64,000 bases of DNA from Magnetococcales bacterium (GCA_015228815.1 JADGCV010000001.1:62001-126000), one strand, 5' to 3'; shown: positions 45,510-53,940, numbered from the stretch's first letter. Numbers and translations are program-made. The notes: generated by a model not told the origin, from the letters alone.

Positions 45510-46364
45510 TCACACGGAACGGGCCGCTTGGACGGTATTGGCCAGCAGCATGGCGATGGTCATCGGACCGACCCCTCCCGGAGAGGGGGACACGGCGCCC
45601 GCCCGGGGATAAACGGAGGCAAAATCGCAGTCACCGCAAAGGGATCCATCGGCAAGCCTGTTGGTACCGACATCGATGACGGTGGCTCCCTCCCGGATCC
45701 ATTCTCCCGGGACGAATCGAGGCCGACCGATGGCGGCAACGACAATTTCTCCCTGGGCCACGACCCGATCCAGATTCCTTGTTCGGGAATGGCACAGGGT
45801 CACGGTGGCGTTGGCCTGCAACAGCAACATCGCGACCGGTTTGCCGACAATGTTGGAACGACCGAGAACGACGGCGTGTTTTCCGGCGCAATCGACCCCG
45901 GCAGACTCGATAAGGGCCATCACCCCCAACGGAGTGCAAGGGCGAAGACCGGGACGACCAATCGCCAGAAGACCTGCGTTGGCAGGATGAAACCCATCCA
46001 CGTCCTTGGCGGGGGCGATGGCTTCGATAATCCGGGCCTCGCGAATCTGGGATGGCAGCGGCAATTGAACCAGGATTCCATGGACCCGTGGATCTTCATT
46101 GAGAGTCGCCACGCATTCGAGAAGTTGTTTTTCGGAAGTATCGGCGGAGAGTTCGTGTGCGAACGAGTCGATTCCGACCTCGGCGCAGGCTTTCTTTTTC
46201 ATCCGCACGTAGACCTCGGATGCGGGATTGTTGCCCACCAACACCACGGCAAGACCAGGAACGATGTTTCGTTCTTCCTTCAGCGCCGCGACCTCCCTGG
46301 CCAGACCTCCGCGAATATCGCCCGCCAATTTTTTTCCATCCAGAATCATCGCCATCAACTTCAT
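45510..46364 (-). CDS. folD: Bifunctional methylenetetrahydrofolate dehydrogenase/cyclohydrolase
   Basis: 284 residues. Interconverts 5,10-methylene- and 10-formyl-THF with NADP. The active-site motif S-x-x-Y-V-x4-K is present (ASEVYVRMKKKAC), as are ILVQLPLP and the NADP motif VVLGRSNIVGKPVAMLL, and SPSPGGVGPMT near the end. The second ATG, three codons in (46355), has the better AGGA spacing and may be the true start. Standard length. Confidence 0.94.
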   Translation of the reverse strand: MKLMAMILDGKKLAGDIRGGLAREVAALKEERNIVPGLAVVLVGNNPASEVYVRMKKKACAEVGIDSFAHELSADTSEKQLLECVATLNEDPRVHGILVQLPLPSQIREARIIEAIAPAKDVDGFHPANAGLLAIGRPGLRPCTPLGVMALIESAGVDCAGKHAVVLGRSNIVGKPVAMLLLQANATVTLCHSRTRNLDRVVAQGEIVVAAIGRPRFVPGEWIREGATVIDVGTNRLADGSLCGDCDFASVYPRAGAVSPSPGGVGPMTIAMLLANTVQAARSV

Positions 46365-46396
46365 CCTGTAAAAATTAATTCCATGTCGTGGAAAGA

Positions 46397-46425
46397 CTGG
46401 GGGATTGCCCCCAGACCCCTTTTTT
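46397..46425. repeat. Dispersed hairpin repeat, short copy
   Basis: CTGGGGG-ATTG-CCCCCAG followed by ACCCC and T6 on the plus strand; matches the copy at 28951 and the core of 7128 and 57871. It lies between the leftward diguanylate cyclase gene and folD. Confidence 0.6.
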
Positions 46426-46440
46426 CTCTCAATAATTCAT

Positions 46441-48048
46441 TCACCCCGATCCGGGTTGCGCCAGAAACACCCCATTGCGCCCCCCCTGCTTGACCCGGTA
46501 CAACGCCCGGTCCGCCTCCTTGACCAACGCCTCAAGATTCGAACAATGAACATGATTGGAAATACCAATGCTCACCGTCACCTGCAACCCGTCCACTTCA
46601 CTCTGGGCAATTTTCTGTCGAAACCGCTCCGCCGCCTCGAAAACCTGTTGCGGCTGGGTATTGGGAAGGATGACGGCAAACTCCTCGCCACCATAACGGC
46701 AACAACTATCCACGGAACGAAAATGACTCTTCATCGCCTGGGCCAGGTGGATCAAAACCCGATCTCCCTGGTCATGTCCATATTCATCATTGAAACGCTT
46801 GAAATGATCGACGTCAATGATCAAAAACCCGAAATTGTGACCATATCGATCGGCACGACCGAATTCACTGTACAACAATTCGTCCAAACGACGCCGATTG
46901 AGCAAACCCGTCAAGGCATCGGTATAGGAAAGACTGCGCAGCTTCTCCTCCAACTGTTTCTCGGAAGTCACATCGCGCAGCAACGCCATCGATCCAACCA
47001 ACCCGCCCCCGCCATCGTGAATGGTGGCGGCATGGACGTTGAGAACCTTTTGATTGTAAACGACCGTGGTCGGGACATCGATACTCGAACGCCGTACCGA
47101 GGTCGAAACGAACTCGGGGTCATCGAGGATATAGAAAAAACCATCGTCGATGATCTGCTGCCTGGTTTTTCCCAAAAGCGTCTCCGCCGCCGGATTGACC
47201 AACACCACCGCCCCGGAAGAATCGGTCGAGACAATCCCCTCGCGCGCGCCAATCAGAATGGTGTTGAGTTTGTCCCGCTCCTGCTTGAGGCCCGAATGGG
47301 CATGATGCAACTGCTGACACATCTGATTGAAAATCCTGGCCATGTCCCCGATTTCATCCTGTCCCACAACGGGTACCCGGTGCTCCAGATCCCCCTGCGC
47401 CATCCGGGTCATGGCATTGGTGACCCGGGCAATCGGTTGCACCACCGAACGACGAACCAGCAGCACAAGCGCAGTCAACGCCAAACTCAACCCAACCATG
47501 ATCACCGAACCCTGCAACACCATCCAATCCATCCTTTTCCGATCTTCCGTCGTCTCGAAATAAATCTCGAAAGCCCCAACAAAACGACCCTGGAACATGA
47601 CCGGAACGTAGGTCTCGACAACATCGATGGGAATCCTTTCCCCCTCCAGAGAGTTCTTCTCCTTGGTGACGGTACGGGTCAGATGCTGCCCCTTGGCGAC
47701 AATATCCTGGAAATAATCGTGACGGTTGACCTCTCCTATTTCACGTTGATCCGAGGAATGGATGATTTCACCACGAAAGTCGAACAGACGGTATTTATAC
47801 AACCCAAAATCATCGGCGATTTTTTTCATCTCCTCCACGAACCCAACCGAAAGCGGATGAATACCGTCGGCATCGACGGTGATCAACCGTTGCAGATGGG
47901 TGGCGATGCGCACCGCGGACCGCTCCGTCTGTTCCGTCAACAGAATGGAAAAACTGGGAAAGGCGATGAAAATGGCATAGAGTGGCACAAGGATCGTCAC
48001 CAGAAAGGACAGCAGAAAACTGTTGCGCAAAAATCGATATTTCAACAT
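46441..48048 (-). CDS. Membrane diguanylate cyclase (HAMP-PAS-GGDEF)
   Basis: 535 residues. Two membrane helices (about 7-32, SFLLSFLVTILVPLYAIFIAF, and about 175-200) flank a periplasmic sensor region; HAMP (about 200-255), PAS (about 275-370) and GGDEF (about 375-530) follow. The active site is RYGGEEFAVI and an inhibitory site RxxD (RSVD) lies five residues upstream, so product inhibition is expected. It makes cyclic di-GMP. The ATG at 48048 is preferred over a TTG six codons upstream. Divergent from lhgO. Confidence 0.9.
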   Translation of the reverse strand: MLKYRFLRNSFLLSFLVTILVPLYAIFIAFPSFSILLTEQTERSAVRIATHLQRLITVDADGIHPLSVGFVEEMKKIADDFGLYKYRLFDFRGEIIHSSDQREIGEVNRHDYFQDIVAKGQHLTRTVTKEKNSLEGERIPIDVVETYVPVMFQGRFVGAFEIYFETTEDRKRMDWMVLQGSVIMVGLSLALTALVLLVRRSVVQPIARVTNAMTRMAQGDLEHRVPVVGQDEIGDMARIFNQMCQQLHHAHSGLKQERDKLNTILIGAREGIVSTDSSGAVVLVNPAAETLLGKTRQQIIDDGFFYILDDPEFVSTSVRRSSIDVPTTVVYNQKVLNVHAATIHDGGGGLVGSMALLRDVTSEKQLEEKLRSLSYTDALTGLLNRRRLDELLYSEFGRADRYGHNFGFLIIDVDHFKRFNDEYGHDQGDRVLIHLAQAMKSHFRSVDSCCRYGGEEFAVILPNTQPQQVFEAAERFRQKIAQSEVDGLQVTVSIGISNHVHCSNLEALVKEADRALYRVKQGGRNGVFLAQPGSG

Positions 48049-48191
48049 TTTTATTGACCATCGCAAAAGAAAACATGAATGCGTCGATAAGAAATTTTAC
48101 GACATATCGTTCTTGGAAAACAATGATTTAAAAACAAACAAGAATTAAAGTGAAATTTATATTTCCCCGACCCTGCCAAAAGAGCCCCCCC

Positions 48192-49397
48192 ATGACAACC
48201 CGTTACGATTTTTTGATCATCGGCGCCGGAATCATCGGCATGGCCATCGCTCTTTCCTTGCGGGAGCGCTTTCCCAAGGCTTCAATCGCGGTGGCGGACA
48301 AGGAGGATCAGGGGGGAAGGCATGCCAGCGGTCGCAACAGCGGCGTCCTGCACGCCGGTTTCTACTATCCCGCCGACACCCTGAAGGCCCGTTTCACCCT
48401 GGAGGGAAACCGCGTCCTGACCGAGTATTGTCTGGAGCGCGGTCTGCCGATCCGTCGTTGTGGAAAAATGGTAGTCGCCGTTACGGAACAGGACTTGCCG
48501 GGGATCGAACTTTTGAAAAAGCGGGCCCATCACAACGGAGTAACCCTGGAATCGCTCGACCTCGCCCAGGCCCGCGCCATGGAACCGGCATTGAACGATC
48601 TCCTGGCAGTCCTCCATTCCCCGGCCACGGCGGTCGTGGATCCCCGAATCGTCCTGGGTTCCCTGACCGGCGATGCCAGAGCCAAAGGAATCGACCTTCA
48701 CTACGGCGCCCCTTTTCTTGGACGCACCCGATCGGGCATCCGCATCGGCCAAACAGAAATGACGTGTGGTTATTGCATCAATGCCGCCGGCCTGTACGCC
48801 GACCGGATCGCCCGGGCCTTCGGCTTTTCCCAGGACATGGCCATCCTTCCCTTCAAGGGGCTGTACCTGAAACTGGCTGCGAAAATCGCTCCATCGTTAC
48901 GCACCCATCTTTATCCGGTTCCCAATCTCAACAACCCTTTCCTCGGCGTCCATTATACCGTGACCGTCGATGGCGGCCTCAAGATCGGTCCTACCGCCAT
49001 TCCCGCCCTGTGGCGCGAACACTATCAGGGTTTTTCTCGCTTTGATCTTCTTGAAATGATGGATATTTTTCTCCGCGAAAGTCGCCTGTTCCTCAACAAC
49101 TCCTTCGGATTTCGCCATCTGGCCTGGAACGAGTTGGGCAAGCTCCACAAACGGGGAATGCTCCGCCAGGCAACACCCCTGGCCACCCCCCCCGGACCAG
49201 TCAATGCTTGGCATTGGGGACCTCCAGGCATACGCGCCCAACTGATCCGTCTGAGCGATCACTCCCTGGTCATGGATTTTCACCATGAGGGAGACCAACA
49301 CTCCTTTCACGTCCTCAACGCCGTTTCACCGGGATTCACCTGTGCCATCCCGTTCGCCCGCTACCTCTGCGACCAGATGGAAAAACTCATGGCATGA
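48192..49397 (+). CDS. lhgO: L-2-hydroxyglutarate oxidase LhgO-like
   Basis: 401 residues, FAD-dependent oxidoreductase of the DAO family. Dinucleotide motif FLIIGAGIIGMAIALSLRERFP at the N-terminus, then HASGRNSGVLHAGFYYP, the characteristic flavin-site segment, and GPPGIRAQLI near the C-terminus. It oxidises L-2-hydroxyglutarate to 2-oxoglutarate, feeding electrons to the membrane. The ATG at 48192 is adjacent to the conserved start; the 14 upstream codons are not. Confidence 0.9.
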   Translation: MTTRYDFLIIGAGIIGMAIALSLRERFPKASIAVADKEDQGGRHASGRNSGVLHAGFYYPADTLKARFTLEGNRVLTEYCLERGLPIRRCGKMVVAVTEQDLPGIELLKKRAHHNGVTLESLDLAQARAMEPALNDLLAVLHSPATAVVDPRIVLGSLTGDARAKGIDLHYGAPFLGRTRSGIRIGQTEMTCGYCINAAGLYADRIARAFGFSQDMAILPFKGLYLKLAAKIAPSLRTHLYPVPNLNNPFLGVHYTVTVDGGLKIGPTAIPALWREHYQGFSRFDLLEMMDIFLRESRLFLNNSFGFRHLAWNELGKLHKRGMLRQATPLATPPGPVNAWHWGPPGIRAQLIRLSDHSLVMDFHHEGDQHSFHVLNAVSPGFTCAIPFARYLCDQMEKLMA

Positions 49398-49479
49398 TCG
49401 CATCAGCCCCTCTTCGACCCCTCTTCGACGGTCCTTGCCCGGCGCCCCGGTCTTTCCCGGAACCGGAAACGACCGTCCA

Positions 49480-49608
49480 TCACGGTGCGTGGCTGATCAT
49501 CCCCCAAACCACCAACCACCCGCCCAACGCCGCCACCAACGTCATGACAACATTGGCGATCACTTTACGCCGATGGAGACACTGCAAAGGTGTTTTGCAC
49601 TTGAACAT
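49480..49608 (-). CDS. Candidate 42-residue single-span membrane protein
   Basis: Reads MFKCKTPLQCLHRRKVIANV followed by a hydrophobic helix VMTLVAALGGWLVVWGMI and a short tail. Basic residues before and few after the helix predict a cytoplasmic N-terminus. It lies in an 800-bp gap between lhgO and the thymidylate-synthase-like gene. GGAAAGG stands 12 bases upstream, rather far. An FNR-type box is 140 bp upstream. No family recognised; could be a small regulatory membrane protein or a remnant. Confidence 0.4.
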   Translation of the reverse strand: MFKCKTPLQCLHRRKVIANVVMTLVAALGGWLVVWGMISHAP

Positions 49609-49749
49609 GATCCAGAAACGCCTTTCCGTTGGCAGGTTTGATCCGATCGATGGTCTTTTCCGCCACCGCCTTCTCCGGTTGAAAATAAATCCTCGGGAGA
49701 AATGTTAGCAAGTGTTCATAAACATGGTCGAACAAGGGCATCTCCCACC

Positions 49750-49763
49750 TTGATCCTGGTCAA
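49750..49763. promoter_or_regulatory. FNR/ANR-like box (TTGAT-CCTG-GTCAA)
   Basis: Nine of ten bases of the TTGAT-N4-ATCAA anaerobic-regulator consensus; the single difference gives the TTGAC half-site accepted by ANR/FnrL types. The only nearby leftward ORF is the 42-residue membrane protein. A single motif of this size can arise by chance. Confidence 0.35.
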
Positions 49764-50097
49764 GAATCATTGGAAAGAAGGCACCTGAACCAATCATTCT
49801 CCAACCATGTGTTCAATCCGACCTGGCTGCACCAACGATCCCATGCCGGAAAGAGCGCATGAATTGTTTAAGGCAAACTTCCATTAATGTCAATACCCTG
49901 CCCCTCCACGATACTCTTTTTTTGCATGAAGCGGCGATGATGCGTCACATTGATTGCTGGCAGGTGTCATCACCCTGACGATTTGTCACATATTTTATCA
50001 ATTTTCGACGGGGCGTTGGCATTGATCCAGAGGGGGTGCGATTTTTCAATATGTCATTGTCTATTAAGTGTTTTTTTATTATCCGCATCCCAAACAT
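49764..50097. other. Gene-free, A/T-richer stretch
   Basis: No coding sequence or RNA gene is recognisable here. Composition is more A/T-rich than the surroundings, with several A and T runs after 49915. It ends at the terminator of the thymidylate-synthase-like gene. Confidence 0.6.
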
Positions 50098-50145
50098 CGA
50101 AAAAAAAGAAAAAAAAATGGCCCGGCAGCTACAGCCATCGGGCCA
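50098..50145 (-). terminator. Rho-independent terminator
   Basis: On the minus strand the stem TGGCCCG/CGGGCCA with a 14-base loop (50118-50145) is followed directly by T9-C-T8. Located about 50 bp after the stop of the thymidylate-synthase-like gene; the best terminator in the window. Confidence 0.9.
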
Positions 50146-50195
50146 GAGAGAGAGAGGGGTAATACCTGTCAACAAGCAATGCTTGTGCCAGAAAT

Positions 50196-51734
50196 TTAGA
50201 AACCTTCCCCCCCTTCTTCCACCTTTTGTCGATTTTTCTCATCGATGCGCCGTTTCCCCAGGCGTTGCAGCCGCTCTTCGGCATGCGCGAGCGTCCTGCC
50301 CAGATAGAGCGCATGGGCGATGTCGGAAAGGGCCATGTCCGCCACCAGTTGCCGCTCCAGTTCGAGGGCGCTGGAACCGGTATAACGGGTCAGGCGTTGT
50401 CCCTCGAAACGATGTTCGACGACGATCCTCCCCTGCGCCTCATCGACCGTTACCAGGAAGTCACCATGGGGGTCGGGAATGAAATAGTCAGGATGCAGTC
50501 GTTCCCCACGGCGAAATTCATGGATGGTCCGGGCCCGTTCATGGGCGTTTCCCTTGGGATCGATGCTCAGGGAATGGCTGATGATGGTGATCGCCCCGGG
50601 AGTCATGGGAATGGCCAGGGCGACCTTGCGTTGAATGGCGATCAACCCATAGACGTTTTCAGGCCAGGCCCGGAGGGCATTATGGGTGCGAAAGGTTGCG
50701 GTCAGCGTCAGATGCTGGTCAAATTTGCGGAAAAAAAGCGAGACAAGACAGGGATGTCCTTCGTTGACGGAAAGAAAATCCCGGGTGGTATCCCATAGCG
50801 AAATATAGACATGCCGCGATTCCGGGTTTGCCCGAAGCAAAGCGATCGCCTGTTCCAGGGCATCACCGTTTACCGGGGAATCTTCCCCCCGCGCACCAAA
50901 ATAACGCCGCAGTCGGTGGCCGTAGCCATAATGCTGATCCGGGGGAAGGTCGGGAGTGAGGATTTGCCCTTGATACTTTTTGAATTTTTCCAGGGAAAAA
51001 CCGTGCTCCGCAAGAACCGCTTCCGATTCTTCCAGGGGTTGCCCGACGGTCACCTTGACCGACTGCAATTCGATCCGTTCCTCTCCGCCCCCCAGATCGA
51101 CACGATGACCAAAACGATAGATCCGGAAAATCAATTCCCTCCAGGCTTCCATGGGTGTTTGCGCCAGAATGGCATGGCAACGCGGTTCGGAAGGATAGCG
51201 ACTGATGGCCAGGGTGGGAAGAGGCACGCGGCGACGTTCCTCCACCGTGGACGGGCGCGGCCCAAGGGTAGAGAAAAAATGGCGCAGATTGTCGGCGCTG
51301 GCCCCATCCTTCGGCAGGCCAAGATCGGTCACGGTCAACCGATGGCGAAAATCATCGGGTCCCAGGGCATCATCGATCTTGTGCCGGGTGCCGGAAATTT
51401 GAAAAACCGTGGCCCCGAGACAGGTCGTTCGTTCCAGACCATGCTCGAAAAATCGCAACACCAGCTCCCGAGATCCCCCCAGATCGACGCCAAACAACAC
51501 CAAATGGCGAATCTGGGGATTATGGGCCAGATTGCGCAGCAATTCGGGCAACCCTTCGCCGTAGAGGGTCCCGATGGCGGCGATGCGCGAAGTCCGCCGT
51601 TCAAGGTCAATCCCGGCCTGGGTCAGGTATTTTCGGATCAGGGGACGGGGCGACCACAGGGTGACCATCCCGACATCGCCTTCCGGATTGATGATGTCCA
51701 ACCGATCGGAATAGAAAAGGGGAATGAATTCCAT
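50196..51734 (-). CDS. Thymidylate-synthase-like protein with MtrA-like N-terminal domain
   Basis: 512 residues from the ATG at 51734. The first 150 residues (IINPEGDVGMVTLWSPRPLI, AAIGTLYGEGLPELLRNLAHNPQIRHLVLFG) resemble the MtrA/DUF4346-type domain seen fused to divergent thymidylate synthases. Residues about 210-440 follow the ThyA fold: a catalytic-type Cys in EGHPCLVSLFFRKFDQHLTL, R-T-H-N-A (for R-S-x-D), and ISHSLSIDP for the dUMP-binding HxY-like end. Length and sequence are far from housekeeping ThyA. It may be a methylase or hydroxymethylase of dUMP/dCMP, possibly in nucleotide modification. A terminator follows and a 28-bp duplication precedes it. Confidence 0.75.
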   Translation of the reverse strand: MEFIPLFYSDRLDIINPEGDVGMVTLWSPRPLIRKYLTQAGIDLERRTSRIAAIGTLYGEGLPELLRNLAHNPQIRHLVLFGVDLGGSRELVLRFFEHGLERTTCLGATVFQISGTRHKIDDALGPDDFRHRLTVTDLGLPKDGASADNLRHFFSTLGPRPSTVEERRRVPLPTLAISRYPSEPRCHAILAQTPMEAWRELIFRIYRFGHRVDLGGGEERIELQSVKVTVGQPLEESEAVLAEHGFSLEKFKKYQGQILTPDLPPDQHYGYGHRLRRYFGARGEDSPVNGDALEQAIALLRANPESRHVYISLWDTTRDFLSVNEGHPCLVSLFFRKFDQHLTLTATFRTHNALRAWPENVYGLIAIQRKVALAIPMTPGAITIISHSLSIDPKGNAHERARTIHEFRRGERLHPDYFIPDPHGDFLVTVDEAQGRIVVEHRFEGQRLTRYTGSSALELERQLVADMALSDIAHALYLGRTLAHAEERLQRLGKRRIDEKNRQKVEEGGEGF

Positions 51735-51758
51735 TGGGAAAAGGGGTCCATGGCAGTC

Positions 51759-51814
51759 GATGCCCGGCAGAGCCGAAAATGATGCAGATGCCCGGCAGAG
51801 CCGAAAATGATGCA
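51759..51814. repeat. Perfect 28-bp tandem duplication
   Basis: Two exact head-to-tail copies of 28 bp (starting GATGCCCGGCAGAGCC, ending AAAATGATGCA) immediately upstream of the thymidylate-synthase-like gene. They begin 25 bp before its start codon, so they occupy the expected promoter/leader region. Exact identity indicates recent duplication. Confidence 0.95.
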
Positions 51815-51851
51815 GGGGCAAATTTCAGGATACCTTGTTCGATTCATTTTA

Positions 51852-51935
51852 TCATGGCACTGCTGAAATGAAGGAAGGAGCATACAGACATGAAACCGCA
51901 ACCATCACGGTGTACGCAGCCTCGGTAAGGATCAT
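51852..51935 (-). other. 27-codon ORF following the first HEPN gene
   Basis: Opens with ATGATCCT overlapping the HEPN stop (ATGA), exactly as a 28-codon ORF does after the second HEPN gene. The encoded peptide is not recognisable. The shared first codons and spacing look like a duplicated junction; it is probably a remnant rather than a gene. Confidence 0.3.
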
Positions 51936-52327
51936 GACGCCCCTCCTTTGACCATGCGGGTTACCTTCATCAACAGATCGGTCACTTGTTCGACGAGTCT
52001 TTCCCGGTTCAGGGGGGTATCGGCGGCGTCCCATGCCTCATAACGGAACTGCACGGCAAAAGCGGTCAGGTCGATAAAATCCCTCTCCCCGGTCACATCC
52101 TCACCAGACTGATTGAGCAAAACCAGCAACAACCGCAGGTTGTGGGTTCTGGGGACATCCTGATCCCGATGGGCCAGCCATGCCTTGAGGGACTTTTCCA
52201 CTGCCTGTTGGGCGTGCAACCCGAAAATCTCATCCGGAAAGCGTTCGGCGTCCTGCATATTGGCAATGGCTTGCAGGTCACGACCGGCGGCTTCCAGCAT
52301 GCGCCAGGCGGTTTCATGATCGGACAT
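51932..52327 (-). CDS. HEPN-domain protein (toxin-side of HEPN/MNT module 1)
   Basis: 131 residues, all helical, with the HEPN family signature LHAQQAVEKSLKAWLAHRD, THNLRLLLVLL and AFAVQFRYEAWD. HEPN proteins paired with minimal nucleotidyltransferases act as toxin-antitoxin or tRNA/RNA-targeting modules. The canonical C-terminal R-x4-6-H RNase motif is not visible, so nuclease activity is doubtful. It overlaps the upstream MNT gene by 14 bp. It is a diverged duplicate of the HEPN gene at 52729-53121 (similar QQA-EK-LKAWL and DxxDLxxxAVQxRY blocks). Confidence 0.85.
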   Translation of the reverse strand: MSDHETAWRMLEAAGRDLQAIANMQDAERFPDEIFGLHAQQAVEKSLKAWLAHRDQDVPRTHNLRLLLVLLNQSGEDVTGERDFIDLTAFAVQFRYEAWDAADTPLNRERLVEQVTDLLMKVTRMVKGGAS

Positions 52328-52646
52328 GAAGCACCTTCCCCTCCCGCAGGGCGCGGGCCACGACGTGGTTGGTGGAGGATTTCAACCGATCCACTTCATC
52401 ACTGGAATAGACCAGGATATCCGTCGCCACCGGAATGGTCCCCATGGCCCGCTCCAGACGGTTGATCTCCCGGAAACGGCTGCGGTGGGGACCGAAAGGT
52501 TCGGTTTCGATCACCAGCAGGTCCACGTCGGAATCGGTTTGGGCGTCGCCCCGCGCCTGGGAACCGAACAGAATGATGCGTTCCGGGTGGGCAGCGGCGA
52601 CGATGGCACGCACCATGGCGGCCAGATGAGTTTCGGTAGCGATCAT
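52314..52646 (-). CDS. Minimal nucleotidyltransferase (MNT, module 1)
   Basis: 110 residues from the ATG at 52646, preceded by GGGGGAAAT. The MNT signature is complete: HPERIILFGSQARGDAQTDSDVDLLVIE, with both catalytic Asp of D-x-D, and a third acid expected in PVATDILVYSS. MntA-type proteins AMPylate their HEPN partner to neutralise it. The start codon overlaps the stop of an MNT remnant (TAATG). Gene order MNT then HEPN with a 14-bp overlap is the same in module 2. Confidence 0.88.
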   Translation of the reverse strand: MIATETHLAAMVRAIVAAAHPERIILFGSQARGDAQTDSDVDLLVIETEPFGPHRSRFREINRLERAMGTIPVATDILVYSSDEVDRLKSSTNHVVARALREGKVLHVRS

Positions 52647-52732
52647 TACAATTTCCCCCGGAAGGTGTGCTGCCAAACGGTCTCCACGATTCGGACACTC
52701 ATGGCGGACTGTCGGCGTCTCATAAGGATCAT
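52646..52732 (-). pseudogene. Remnant of an MNT gene between the two modules
   Basis: A 28-codon ORF starting with ATG overlapping the HEPN-2 stop. Its middle, MSVRIVETVW, closely resembles LSARIVETVH at the start of the module-2 MNT and then loses similarity. This suggests that a third MNT copy, or the 5' end of one, was left behind when the modules duplicated. Confidence 0.5.
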
Positions 52733-53121
52733 GACGCCCCTCCCTCGACCCTGCCGGTCACCCTCACCAGCAGGGCGGTCACCTGTTCGATGACATCCTC
52801 CCGGTCCAGGGGCGCCTCTTCCGGCGTCCAGTCGTAGCGCAACTGTACGGCGTAGGAGTTGAACTCCAGGAGATCCCACAGTTCTTTCACCTCCTGATTC
52901 CGTTCTTCCAGGAGCGTCAACAACAGGTTCAGGTCGTGGGTTTTCGGATAGGCGGCACCAAGAATGGACAGCCACGCCTTCAATCCCTTTTCAATTGCCT
53001 GCTGGGCATGAAAACCGAAAATGGCGTCGGTGAACGTTTCCGGATCGCGCATGCCGGAAAGGGCCTTGAGATCGGCCTGGGCCAGCTTGAGCAGGCCGCA
53101 GGCGTGGTCAATGTCGTTCAT
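52729..53121 (-). CDS. HEPN-domain protein (HEPN/MNT module 2)
   Basis: 130 residues, helical: LLKLAQADLKALSGMRDPETF, FHAQQAIEKGLKAWLSILG, KTHDLNLLLTLLEE and NSYAVQLRYDWTPEE. Same family and layout as the product of 51932-52327. Again no C-terminal R-x4-6-H motif is seen. Overlaps its MNT gene by 14 bp. Confidence 0.85.
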   Translation of the reverse strand: MNDIDHACGLLKLAQADLKALSGMRDPETFTDAIFGFHAQQAIEKGLKAWLSILGAAYPKTHDLNLLLTLLEERNQEVKELWDLLEFNSYAVQLRYDWTPEEAPLDREDVIEQVTALLVRVTGRVEGGAS

Positions 53122-53440
53122 GGAGCACCTTGCCCTCCCGCAGAGCGCGAGCGATGAGGTGGTTGGTGGTGTCCCGCCACCGGGCCACCTCGTCCACGCT
53201 GTAAAGGATGATGTCCACCGGAATTCGGACCCGAGTCAGAGAACGCCACAGACGGGCCAGGACCTTGCGGCGACTGTTATGGGGACCGTAGGTTTCCGTG
53301 GTGACCACCAGCAGATCCACGTCCGAGTCGGGTGCAGCGTCGCCCCGGGCACGAGAGCCGAACAGGATGATCCGCTCCGGGTGGACGGTTTCCACAATAC
53401 GGGCGCTCAAGGCGGACAGATCGGCATCGGTGATGGTCAT
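53108..53440 (-). CDS. Minimal nucleotidyltransferase (MNT, module 2)
   Basis: 110 residues from the ATG at 53440. HPERIILFGSRARGDAAPDSDVDLLVVT contains the GS...D-x-D active site; the third acid lies in IPVDIILYSVDE. The C-terminal TTNHLIARALREGKVLHE is nearly identical to module 1 (STNHVVARALREGKVLHV). It starts 14 bp after the stop of the truncated PIN gene. Confidence 0.88.
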   Translation of the reverse strand: MTITDADLSALSARIVETVHPERIILFGSRARGDAAPDSDVDLLVVTTETYGPHNSRRKVLARLWRSLTRVRIPVDIILYSVDEVARWRDTTNHLIARALREGKVLHERH

Positions 53441-53453
53441 GGGGCGCTCTGTT

Positions 53454-53660
53454 TTAGTGCCATGATCTCCCATTACCGGGTCCATCATGCCTCCTCGAAT
53501 GGATTGAGAAGCGTCCGATTTCCCTCAGTACCTGGCCATTGATCACCGGCGTTTTCCCCAGTATCGCCAACCATTGCCGGGCCAACCCATGCCGCCGGTC
53601 TCCGGAAGCAACCAGGGCATAGACCCACAGGTTGGTATCAACGAAGACAGGCGCGGTCAT
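53454..53660 (-). pseudogene. Truncated PIN-domain toxin (VapC-like)
   Basis: 68 codons. The first 45 are the start of a PIN domain (VFVDTNLWVYALVASGDRRHGLARQW, with the first catalytic Asp), but the family is about 130 residues long and carries three or four acids. Similarity ends after NGQVLREIGR, followed by an unrelated basic tail. The cut lies next to HEPN/MNT module 2. It overlaps its antitoxin gene by 23 bp, as in intact pairs. Probably inactive. Confidence 0.75.
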
Positions 53661-53940
53661 GGATCTCCTCCCGCTTCATGGGCAGGCCATCTCCTTTGGG
53701 GGGATAGGGATTGGCCAGAAGGGCAGACATCGCGGCAGAACCAGCATTGACTCGCTCCCGATCGAAACGCCATACCCAAGTGTCGCGAACGGGAATATCA
53801 CCCTGTCCCCTCTCCGCTTCCTGGACCGCTTGCCCCACCGCATACCGCTGTTCCAGGAACAGGACAAAATCCAGCACCCGGTCCGCCAGAGCCTCGGGCA
53901 ACCTTTTGACCTCCACATAAATGCGTTCGGCGGTAGTCAT
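53638..53940 (-). CDS. DUF2281-type antitoxin-like protein
   Basis: 100 residues from an ATG with AAGGAG upstream. The first 35 residues (MTTAERIYVEVKRLPEALAD followed by RVLDFVLFLEQRY) match DUF2281/VapB-like antitoxins paired with PIN toxins. The rest is longer than usual and ends KREEIHDRACLR. It is translationally coupled with the truncated PIN gene. With the toxin broken, it may be relaxing or serve as a regulator. Confidence 0.7.
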   Translation of the reverse strand: MTTAERIYVEVKRLPEALADRVLDFVLFLEQRYAVGQAVQEAERGQGDIPVRDTWVWRFDRERVNAGSAAMSALLANPYPPKGDGLPMKREEIHDRACLR

